Positions 1 through 5,688 of a DNA stretch of 8,076 nucleotides are shown piece after piece. The translations under genes and the position numbers were made by a program. The stretch covers positions 1 through 8,076 of the forward strand of contig JASHXX010000026.1 in the NCBI GenBank assembly GCA_030043335.1, in the 5' to 3' direction. Numbering within the stretch: position 1 is the stretch's first letter; each line of letters opens with the position of its first letter. The DNA comes from Xanthobacteraceae bacterium. Its GTDB lineage: Bacteria > Pseudomonadota > Alphaproteobacteria > Rhizobiales > Xanthobacteraceae. The notes under the pieces are model-generated. The model worked only from the letters and a program-made list of their open reading frames with translations, was not told where the DNA came from and did no database searches.

Positions 1-357
1 GACAAGGTGGCCAAAGGCGAGCTCGGCAAGAAGACCGGCAAGGGCCTCTACGTCTGGAAGGGCGGCCGCGCAGTCAAGGCGCAGGAGGCGGACGCGCCGC
101 CGCCGGAAACGATCGACCGGCTGGTCCTGCCCATGCTCGACGTTTGCGTGACCTGCCTGCGCGAGGGCGTGGTCGTCGGCGAGGACGTCGTCGACGGCGC
201 CATGATCTTCGCCACCGGATTTGCGCCGTTCCGCGGCGGGCCGATGCACTATGCGCGCACGCGCGGCATCGCCGAGGTGCGCGACACGCTCAAGCGCCTG
301 GCGGCCAAATACGGCCCGCGCTTCCAGCCCGATCCGGGTTGGGACAATCTGCAATGA
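1..357 (+). CDS. 3-hydroxyacyl-CoA dehydrogenase (FadB/FadJ-type), C-terminal part, 5' truncated by window edge
   Basis: The reading frame is open from base 1 to the TGA at 355-357; 118 C-terminal residues are visible and the start lies outside the window. The family oxidises 3-hydroxyacyl-CoA to 3-ketoacyl-CoA with NAD in beta-oxidation, often fused to an N-terminal enoyl-CoA hydratase. The visible part begins with the glycine/lysine-rich linker GKKTGKGLYVW, typical between the two 3HCDH C-terminal domains. The final helical 3HCDH_C domain follows, with its hallmark FAPFRGGPMHYA motif and a PMLDVCVTCLREGV helix. The protein ends WDNLQ. Its stop codon overlaps the start of the CoA-transferase gene (ATGA), so the two are co-transcribed and probably translationally coupled. 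Whether the missing N-terminus carries the hydratase domain (full FadJ-like) or only the NAD-binding domain cannot be seen, so no symbol is given. Confidence 0.88.
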   Translation, partial: DKVAKGELGKKTGKGLYVWKGGRAVKAQEADAPPPETIDRLVLPMLDVCVTCLREGVVVGEDVVDGAMIFATGFAPFRGGPMHYARTRGIAEVRDTLKRLAAKYGPRFQPDPGWDNLQ

Positions 358-2213
358 GGCATGCGGCCGGTGGCCCGGCCCGGTTCGACGATCCGGCGCG
401 GCTTGCCGATGCACTCGTCGAACGGGTCGGCAAGACCATCGTGCTCGCCTTGCCCCTCGGCCTCGGCAAGGCCAATCACATCACCAACGCGCTCTTCGCC
501 CGCGCGGCCGCCGATCCCTCGATCCGGCTGACCATCTTCACCGCGCTCACGCTCGAAGCGCCGCAGATGAAAAGCGAGCTCGAGCGCCGCTTCTTCGCGC
601 CGGTGGCCGAGCGCGCATTTGGCGGCTATCCGGCGCTCGACTACGCCACGGCGATCCGCACCGGCAAAGTGCCGCCCAATGTCGAGATCAACGAATTCTT
701 TTTCGTCGCCGGGCGATGGCTCGGCTCGCCCTACGCGCAGCAGCACTACATCTGCGCCAACTACACCCACGCGCTGCAATACGTGCTCGCGCGCGGCGTC
801 AACGTCATCGCGCAACTCGTTGTTCACCGCACCGAGGAAACGCCGCGCCCGTACAGCCTGAGCTGCAATCCCGACCTGACGCTCGATCTCCTGGCGCTGC
901 GCCGTGCCGGCCGCGCCGACTTTCTCCTTGCCGGGCAGACCAACTCGGAATTGCCGTTCATGCCCGGCGATGCCGCGATCGCCGCCGCTGAGCTTGACAT
1001 TGTTCTCGACGGACCGGCAACCGACTTCCCGCTGTTCGCGCCGCCGCGCGCGCCGGTTTCGCTCACCGACTACGCCTGCGGACTGCACGCCGCGAGCCTC
1101 GTTCCCGATGACGGCACCCTCCAGATCGGCATCGGCTCACTCGGCGATGCCGTCGCGCAGGCGCTGGTGCTGCGTCACCATAGCAACGACGCGTTCTGCA
1201 CCCTGCTGACCCGCCTGGGATACGACCATGCGCGTGACGCCGCCGTTCATACCGAGACATTCGACGTCGGCCTCTATGGCTGCTCGGAAATGTTCGTCGA
1301 AGGCATGCTCGATCTGTTCCGCGCCGGCATCCTCAAGCGCGAGGTGGACGGGGTCGTGCTCCACGGCGGGTTTTTCCTCGGCTCGCGCGCGTTCAATCAA
1401 GCGCTGCGCAAGCTGCCGCGCGACACCTTGGCGAAATTCGGCATGACCGCGATCTCGTATGTCAATCAGCTCTACGGCGACGAGGAGGCCAAACGCCGGG
1501 CGCGCAAGAACGCGCGTTTTCTCAACGACGCAATCATGGCTACCGTACTTGGTGACGTGATCTCCGACGGCCTCGAGGACGGCCGCATCATCAGCGGCGT
1601 CGGCGGGCAATATAATTTCATCGCCCAGGGCTTTGCCCTCGAGGACGCGCGCTCTGCAATCGTGCTGCACGCGACCCGCACGGCAAAGGGCAGGACGCAG
1701 TCGAACATCCGCTGGCGCTACGGCCACACCACCATCCCGCGCCATCTGCGTGACGTCATCGTTACCGAATACGGCATCGCCGACATCCGCGGCAAAAGCG
1801 ATCGCGACGTGATCGCGGCGATGCTGGCGATCACCGATTCGCGCTTCCAGGACGAGCTGCTGCGTGAGGCCACGGACGCCGGCAAGATCGAGCGCAGCTT
1901 CACGCTGCCGAAGATGGCGCGCGACAACACGCCGGAAACAATTGCGCGCAATTTGCAGCCGGCCGCGGATGCCGGCCTGCTGCCGGCATTTCCGTTCGGG
2001 ACCGATTTCTCGGCGGTCGAGCAGCGCCTCATTCCAGCGCTGCAGGCGCTGAAGACGGCAGCGCCGGTGCAGCTCGCGTCATGGCTGGTGCGCGGAGTTG
2101 TCCCGAGCGTCGAGCATCGGGATTGCCTGGAGCGGCTCGACCTCGGAAAGCCGCGCAGTCTGGCGGAATGGTTCTACGCGGCGCTAATCCGCGGCGTGCT
2201 GAATTCGCGGTGA
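354..2213 (+). CDS. Acetyl-CoA hydrolase / CoA-transferase family protein (619 aa)
   Basis: A 619-residue member of the acetyl-CoA hydrolase/transferase family (Cat1, AarC, 4-hydroxybutyrate CoA-transferase relatives). The family moves CoA between acyl groups, or to water, through a glutamyl-CoA intermediate. The N-terminal domain covers roughly residues 15-240. E312, in CSEMFVEGMLDLFRAG, lines up with the family's catalytic glutamate region (T/SEV.QDGMLDL.DAG). The C-terminal domain shows GVGGQYNF (415-422), the counterpart of the family's GGQ.DF loop, and TEYGIADIRGKS around E472. About 100 residues after position 519 extend beyond the usual 430-510 residue length; I do not recognise them as a named domain. 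The ATG at 354 is chosen because it overlaps the upstream stop as ATGA, has GGGA nine bases upstream, and matches where family homology begins. The frame stays open upstream to 144, but that lies inside the dehydrogenase gene. The acyl substrate cannot be told from sequence; the partner gene suggests fatty-acid or short-chain acyl-CoA metabolism. Confidence 0.88.
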   Translation: MRHAAGGPARFDDPARLADALVERVGKTIVLALPLGLGKANHITNALFARAAADPSIRLTIFTALTLEAPQMKSELERRFFAPVAERAFGGYPALDYATAIRTGKVPPNVEINEFFFVAGRWLGSPYAQQHYICANYTHALQYVLARGVNVIAQLVVHRTEETPRPYSLSCNPDLTLDLLALRRAGRADFLLAGQTNSELPFMPGDAAIAAAELDIVLDGPATDFPLFAPPRAPVSLTDYACGLHAASLVPDDGTLQIGIGSLGDAVAQALVLRHHSNDAFCTLLTRLGYDHARDAAVHTETFDVGLYGCSEMFVEGMLDLFRAGILKREVDGVVLHGGFFLGSRAFNQALRKLPRDTLAKFGMTAISYVNQLYGDEEAKRRARKNARFLNDAIMATVLGDVISDGLEDGRIISGVGGQYNFIAQGFALEDARSAIVLHATRTAKGRTQSNIRWRYGHTTIPRHLRDVIVTEYGIADIRGKSDRDVIAAMLAITDSRFQDELLREATDAGKIERSFTLPKMARDNTPETIARNLQPAADAGLLPAFPFGTDFSAVEQRLIPALQALKTAAPVQLASWLVRGVVPSVEHRDCLERLDLGKPRSLAEWFYAALIRGVLNSR

Positions 2214-2232
2214 CTCGAAGAAGCGGCCCGGA

Positions 2233-2619
2233 TTATTTGCCGTCGCGCAGGCGCGCGAGCATGCGCCGCGCCGCCTCGCGATGCTCCGCCGTCATGTGCG
2301 CGGTGACGAGTCTGACCGCGGTGGCGAGCACTGCGGCATCGTCGGTGTAGCCGATCACCGGAAGGTAGTCCGGGATCAAATCCGACGGCACGATGAAATA
2401 GGCGATGGCGCCGAGGAGCACCGCCTTGACGTGCGCCGGTGTCTGACGATCCAACGCGCAATAATGCGCGGTCAGCAAGTCCTCGGCGAAAGGCACGCTC
2501 GCGGCGAGCGCGCGCAGCTTGCGCCAGAGTTTGCGGCGTGCCGCCTGCTCGTTAGCCGCCAGCCGGCGCAGAAGCGCCTCGGCGTCCTGCCACGCAGCGG
2601 TATTCGGCCCGAATTGCAT
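2233..2619 (-). CDS. DUF1232 (YkvA-like) small membrane protein, 128 aa
   Basis: The protein carries a clear DUF1232 core at about residues 64-101: VKAVLLGAIAYFIVPSDLIPD, then YLPVIGYTDDAAVLATAV. The pattern is a hydrophobic helix, the signature PxDLIPD, a second short hydrophobic stretch and GYTDDA. The family is widespread and its biochemical role is unknown; its core is thought to sit in the membrane. An N-terminal helical, Arg/Ala-rich region (about 10-45) and a basic C-terminal helix ending LARLRDGK flank it. The ATG at 2619 is preferred over an in-frame start at 2709, because GAGGGG sits three bases upstream (GAGG at five) and residues upstream of it look unrelated to the family. The gene is convergent with the CoA-transferase gene (19 bp between stops) and divergent from the M50 protease gene (134 bp). 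No partner is implied. The domain call is strong; the function is unknown. Confidence 0.85.
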   Translation of the reverse strand: MQFGPNTAAWQDAEALLRRLAANEQAARRKLWRKLRALAASVPFAEDLLTAHYCALDRQTPAHVKAVLLGAIAYFIVPSDLIPDYLPVIGYTDDAAVLATAVRLVTAHMTAEHREAARRMLARLRDGK

Positions 2620-2622
2620 TGA

Positions 2623-2628
2623 CCCCTC
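2623..2628 (-). promoter_or_regulatory. Ribosome binding site deciding the DUF1232 gene start
   Basis: On the minus strand GAGGGG ends three bases before the ATG at 2619, with its GAGG part five bases away. This supports the 128-residue form over the 158-residue form starting at 2709. Confidence 0.6.
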
Positions 2629-2686
2629 GTGCGACGTCGCCGGCAAGATGGCGGCGAAAGGCGGCGTCCGCAAGGCTACGGCCTCG

Positions 2687-2716
2687 CAAATAGGCGGCGC
2701 CATCCCCATTTTTCAA
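2687..2716 (-). promoter_or_regulatory. Possible sigma70-type promoter for the DUF1232 gene
   Basis: Reading the minus strand, TTGAAA (plus-strand 2711-2716, five of six to TTGACA) is followed after 18 bases by TATTTG (2687-2692, three of six to TATAAT). This would give a leader of about 60 bases before the ATG at 2619. The -10 match is poor, so this is only a candidate. It lies in the divergent 2620-2753 gap, where I see no comparable plus-strand promoter for the protease gene. Confidence 0.28.
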
Positions 2717-2744
2717 GCGATACGGCAAGGCGCGAGATATCCGC

Positions 2745-2748
2745 GAGG
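2745..2748 (+). promoter_or_regulatory. Ribosome binding site deciding the M50 protease start
   Basis: GAGG is followed by TGGTC (five bases) and then ATG at 2754. The alternative GTG at 2748 would overlap this site and have no Shine-Dalgarno at a proper distance, so the protein begins MSWSLKFG. Confidence 0.6.
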
Positions 2749-2753
2749 TGGTC

Positions 2754-3875
2754 ATGTCCTGGTCCCTGAAATTCGGCACGGTCGCCGGCACCGCGGTGCG
2801 CGTCCACGTGACTTTCCTCCTGTTCCTGGCGTGGATCTTCGGTGTGAACTACCTCTCCGGCGGGTCGCAGGAGGCGTGGAGCGCGCTTTTGTTCGTGGTG
2901 CTTCTCTTTCTGTGCGTGCTGCTGCACGAGTTCGGCCACATCTTCACGGCGCGGGCCTTCGGCGTGCGCACCCCCGACGTGATCCTGTTGCCGATCGGCG
3001 GCGTGGCGCGGCTCGAGCGCATTCCGGAGAAGCCGAGCGAGGAATTTCTCGTCGCCATAGCGGGACCGGCTGTCAACGTGGTGATTGCGCTCCTTCTCGT
3101 GCTCCTCGGCGGCGCCAATCTTTCCGCGAGCCACCTCGCGGCGCTCGAGAGCGCCAATGTCAGCATGATCGACCGGCTGGCCGCGGTTAATCTGTTCCTC
3201 GTCGTCTTCAACCTTATTCCGGCCTTCCCGATGGATGGCGGACGCGTGCTGCGGGCGCTGCTCGCGAGCCGCCTCGGCTTCGTGCGCGCGACCGAGATCG
3301 CGGCGATGGTCGGCCAGTGGGTTGCCTTTGGCCTCGGTTTCCTCGGCTTGTTCGGCAATCCGCTCCTGATCTTCATCGCCATCTTCGTCTATCTGGCGGC
3401 TTCCTCCGAAGCGCATCTCGTGGCGATCCGCGCGATCTCGCGCGGGGTCCCGGTGACCGCAGCCATGCTGACGCAGTTCGCGACGCTGGCGCCGCAAGAG
3501 CAAGTCGGCGCCGCCGCCGATATGGCGCTGCACACCCGCCAGGGTGAATTCCCGGTGGTCGACGGCAATGGCCGCCCGGTCGGAATACTCGCGCGCGCCG
3601 ACCTCATTCGTACCTTGAAGGAGCACGGACCGGATGGCCGCGTCGCCGACGCGATGACGCACGAGCTGCCGACCATCGGAAGCCGCCGCTGCCTCGACGA
3701 AGCGTTCCGCCTGCTGCAGGAAAAGTCGGCGCCGGCCGTCGGCGTCGTTGACGCCGCCGGCGCACTGGTCGGCCTGGTGACCCCGGAAACCATCGGCGAC
3801 ATGCTGATGCGCCATCACGCGCCGCCGACCGGGCCGCGCATCCGCCCGTGGCAATCATCGGGTCGGCCAGCCTGA
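2754..3875 (+). CDS. Site-2-protease-type M50 zinc metalloprotease with C-terminal CBS pair, 373 aa
   Basis: An integral membrane metallopeptidase of family M50 (SpoIVFB-like branch with a CBS pair), which cuts substrates within the membrane. The zinc motif HEFGH is at H58-E59-H62, inside the hydrophobic segment 44-65. The second metal site is the N..PAFPMDGGR motif, N153 to D161, the family's NxxPxxPxDGGR. Other hydrophobic segments lie near 14-34, 98-118, 143-159 and 186-216. From about 232 the protein is soluble and forms two CBS motifs, about 233-290 (ending PVGILARADLIRTL) and 297-353 (ending LVGLVTPETIGDML). CBS pairs usually bind adenine nucleotides, so activity may respond to energy state; that is inference. 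All catalytic residues are present, so it should be active. No anti-sigma factor or other substrate gene is adjacent. A 58 bp gap separates it from the TAXI gene, which may have its own promoter. Confidence 0.93.
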   Translation: MSWSLKFGTVAGTAVRVHVTFLLFLAWIFGVNYLSGGSQEAWSALLFVVLLFLCVLLHEFGHIFTARAFGVRTPDVILLPIGGVARLERIPEKPSEEFLVAIAGPAVNVVIALLLVLLGGANLSASHLAALESANVSMIDRLAAVNLFLVVFNLIPAFPMDGGRVLRALLASRLGFVRATEIAAMVGQWVAFGLGFLGLFGNPLLIFIAIFVYLAASSEAHLVAIRAISRGVPVTAAMLTQFATLAPQEQVGAAADMALHTRQGEFPVVDGNGRPVGILARADLIRTLKEHGPDGRVADAMTHELPTIGSRRCLDEAFRLLQEKSAPAVGVVDAAGALVGLVTPETIGDMLMRHHAPPTGPRIRPWQSSGRPA

Positions 3876-3922
3876 GGCGAAGCCGCGCCGGCACCGTCAA
3901 GTCAAAGCCTTGCTACCGTGCT

Positions 3923-3926
3923 AGGA
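3923..3926 (+). promoter_or_regulatory. Ribosome binding site supporting the TAXI gene start at 3934 (overlaps a possible -10)
   Basis: AGGA is followed by seven bases and ATG at 3934, favouring this start over the in-frame ATG at 3970, whose upstream bases (CCGCCCCTTGCC) have no Shine-Dalgarno. The same bases form TAGGAT (3922-3927), which resembles a -10 element. If that were the promoter, the transcript would be nearly leaderless. No good -35 lies upstream, so the ribosome-site reading is preferred. Confidence 0.5.
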
Positions 3927-3933
3927 TCAAACC

Positions 3934-5559
3934 ATGCCAGCGGGACTGCCAAACCGACCGCCCCTTGCCATGAAACTCTGGCTCGCCCGGATGTTCGGCC
4001 GGTCGAGCAAGACCGACGCCTCGGCCGACGCGTCAGGTCGCGGCGGCAAAGCCAGGAGCATCGAGTCGATCGAGCACAAGGTGCAAAGCCGGCTCAGAAG
4101 CTTTCTCCGGCACACCTGGCTCGTCACCATTCTCGGCACTCTGATCGTGGCCGGCGTCGTCGCGCTCGGTTTCCACTACTTCAACGAGGACACGTTGGTC
4201 CGGATCGCCGCCGGGCCGGACGGCGGGATCAATGTCAAGCTCGTCGAGGTCATGGCGCAAAAGGTCGCCAAGGCGCATGACCGCCTCAAGCTGGAGCTGG
4301 TGCCGACCTCGGAACCGGAGCAGAGCGCGCACGCCCTCCTCGCTCGTCAAGCCGATCTTGCCATTCTTCCCAGCACCATCGGCAAATCGCCGGATTGGCC
4401 GGTCGTCGCCATCCTGCGGCAGAACGTGATGGCGCTGATCGTGCCCGCGCCCACGGCAGCCGCGGAGAAGGCCACCAAGGCTGACAAGACCGCCAAGACT
4501 GACAAGACCGCCAAGAAAAAGACGGCCGCCAAAACCGACAAAACCGCCAAGAGCGACAAGACCGATCAAGCCAGCGACGGCGGCAAGCTCGAAAAAATCA
4601 CGCAGCTCGCCGGCCACCGCATCGGCATTGTGACCGGCAACGAAGCCAGCGCCGATCTCCTCAATGTCGTTCTCAAGCATTACGGCGTGCCGCTCGACAA
4701 GCTGCAGATATCCTCGATCGATCCCGCCAATCTCGCCGCCGCGGTTGGCGACAATCAGGTCGACGTGATCTTCGTCGCCGGACCGACGAGCGGCCACGCC
4801 ATCAGCGATGCGGTCGCAGCGGCAACGCGCGACGGCACGGCGCCGACCTTCATCGAGGTCGACCAAGCCGAGGGCATTGCCAAACGCGATCCGGCCTTCG
4901 ACTCGATCGATATCGATGCCGGCAGCTTCGGCGGCAATCCGCCGGTCCCGGACGACAGCCTCAAGAGCCTGAGCTTCCCGGAATATCTGGTGGCGCGCGA
5001 ATCGTTCAATCACGCCGCGATCACCACGCTCGCGCGTGTCATCTATTCGTCGCGGCTCGCGCTGGCCGCGGCGCTGCCGGGCGAGGTCAAGATCCAGGCG
5101 CCGTCGACTGACAAGGACGCCGCGACACTGCTGCATCCCGGCGCGCGCATCTATCTCAACGACGACGAGAAGTCCTTTTTCGACCGCTACGGCGACGAAA
5201 TCTTCTACGGCATGCTGATCCTTCCGGTGTTGGGATCGGCGATGGCCGGCTTCGCCACCTATTTCCGCGGCGACCACCGCACCCGCCGGCTGCGGCTGCT
5301 GCAGCGCGTGCTCGACCTGGTGCGCAAGGTGCCGATGGCGCCCTCGCTCGAGGCGCTCGATAAGTTCCAGCGCGACGTGGACAACCTGGTGATCGCCATC
5401 ATTCACCAGAGCGAGCAGGAAGACTACGACGAGACCATGCAGATGTCGTTCTCGATGGCGCTCGACCAGGTCCGCTTCGCGCTCGCCGAGCGCCGCGCCG
5501 CGCTGATCGATGAGGGCGAGACCGAAGCGAAGCCCGGCAGCAAAGCCGCGGCGGCGTAG
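3934..5559 (+). CDS. Membrane-anchored TAXI-family TRAP solute-binding-type protein, 541 aa
   Basis: A TAXI-type extracytoplasmic solute-binding protein. These normally deliver small acids to TRAP permeases. Residues 1-60 are basic and polar (cytoplasmic), 61-81 form a membrane anchor (TWLVTILGTLIVAGVVALGF), and the binding domain runs about 88-420. That domain opens RIAAGPDGGIN, close to the family's N-terminal strand-glycine pattern, with LARQADLAILPS and LAGHRIGIVTGNEAS further on. Residues 177-212 are a lysine-rich hexapeptide repeat placed in the loop before LEKITQLAGHRIGIV. Near the end HPGARIYLNDDEKSFFDRYGDEI leads into a second membrane segment (423-444). RGDHRTRR then marks a cytoplasmic tail of about 95 residues, predicted helical. 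Many proteobacterial TAXI proteins share this C-terminal anchor. No TRAP QM permease gene lies in the window, so the protein may sense rather than transport; that is inference. The ligand is unknown. Confidence 0.82.
   Translation: MPAGLPNRPPLAMKLWLARMFGRSSKTDASADASGRGGKARSIESIEHKVQSRLRSFLRHTWLVTILGTLIVAGVVALGFHYFNEDTLVRIAAGPDGGINVKLVEVMAQKVAKAHDRLKLELVPTSEPEQSAHALLARQADLAILPSTIGKSPDWPVVAILRQNVMALIVPAPTAAAEKATKADKTAKTDKTAKKKTAAKTDKTAKSDKTDQASDGGKLEKITQLAGHRIGIVTGNEASADLLNVVLKHYGVPLDKLQISSIDPANLAAAVGDNQVDVIFVAGPTSGHAISDAVAAATRDGTAPTFIEVDQAEGIAKRDPAFDSIDIDAGSFGGNPPVPDDSLKSLSFPEYLVARESFNHAAITTLARVIYSSRLALAAALPGEVKIQAPSTDKDAATLLHPGARIYLNDDEKSFFDRYGDEIFYGMLILPVLGSAMAGFATYFRGDHRTRRLRLLQRVLDLVRKVPMAPSLEALDKFQRDVDNLVIAIIHQSEQEDYDETMQMSFSMALDQVRFALAERRAALIDEGETEAKPGSKAAAA
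4462..4569 (+). repeat. In-frame 18-bp tandem repeat encoding a Lys/Thr/Ala/Asp hexapeptide (six units)
   Basis: Six consecutive 18-base units inside the TAXI gene encode AEKATK, ADKTAK, TDKTAK, KKTAAK, TDKTAK and SDKTDQ. The core GACAAGACCGCCAAG is identical in units two and three and nearly so in unit five (4534-4551). Unit borders are 4462, 4480, 4498, 4516, 4534 and 4552. The block is far richer in A than its surroundings. It looks like a slippage-prone minisatellite giving a flexible positively charged linker. Confidence 0.85.
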
Positions 5560-5573
5560 GGCCTTTGCCGCGA

Positions 5574-5601
5574 TTGCTTCCCGGCCGAAACCGACTATAT
5601 A
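5574..5601 (+). promoter_or_regulatory. typA: Candidate sigma70-type promoter of typA
   Basis: TTGCTT (5574-5579) and TATATA (5596-5601) are separated by 16 bases in the 129 bp gap between the TAXI gene and typA. TATATA is a striking AT patch in very GC-rich DNA. Transcription would begin near 5608, leaving a leader of about 80 bases that contains the hairpin at 5614-5633. Only the sequence pattern supports this. Confidence 0.5.
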
Positions 5602-5613
5602 CCCTGGCGAATC

Positions 5614-5633
5614 GCGGGCCCTTCCGGGCCCGC
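5614..5633 (+). other. Perfect 8-bp GC stem with TTCC loop in the typA leader
   Basis: GCGGGCCC, loop TTCC, then GGGCCCGC: a perfect and very stable hairpin. It sits just after the candidate typA promoter and 55 bases before the start codon. It is followed by AACGGTTTAACG rather than a run of T, so it does not look like a standard intrinsic terminator. It could still end transcripts from the upstream TAXI gene, or act as a 5' leader structure for typA stability or control. That it is a hairpin is clear; its role is not. Confidence 0.6.
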
Positions 5634-5688
5634 AACGGTTTAACGCCAGCCGCCGCCAGCCCCACTACGCGGCCGCGACGCGACCCGC

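Noticed and set aside
144..353. Longer N-terminus for the CoA-transferase, frame open from an ATG at 144
   Set aside because: These bases encode the conserved end of the dehydrogenase in another frame. The alternative peptide is arginine/histidine-rich and unlike the family. The ATGA overlap at 354 is the natural start.
2620..2709. Longer DUF1232 protein starting at 2709 on the minus strand
   Set aside because: The extra 30 residues show no family resemblance, and the ATG at 2619 has a good Shine-Dalgarno directly upstream.
2676..3854. Long open frame on the minus strand opposite the M50 protease gene (392 codons)
   Set aside because: The translation is low-complexity, rich in Arg, Glu, His and Asp, with no domain. 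It is the usual antisense artefact of GC-rich codon bias opposite a clearly conserved protease.
3970..3972. In-frame ATG at 3970 (MKLWLARMFG) as the TAXI protein start
   Set aside because: It has no Shine-Dalgarno, whereas the ATG at 3934 has AGGA seven bases upstream. It cannot be fully excluded, since the first 12 residues are not visibly conserved.
4033..5406. Long open frame on the minus strand opposite the TAXI gene (457 codons)
   Set aside because: It is compositionally biased, has no recognisable domain or start signal, and the sense strand encodes a coherent membrane-anchored binding protein.
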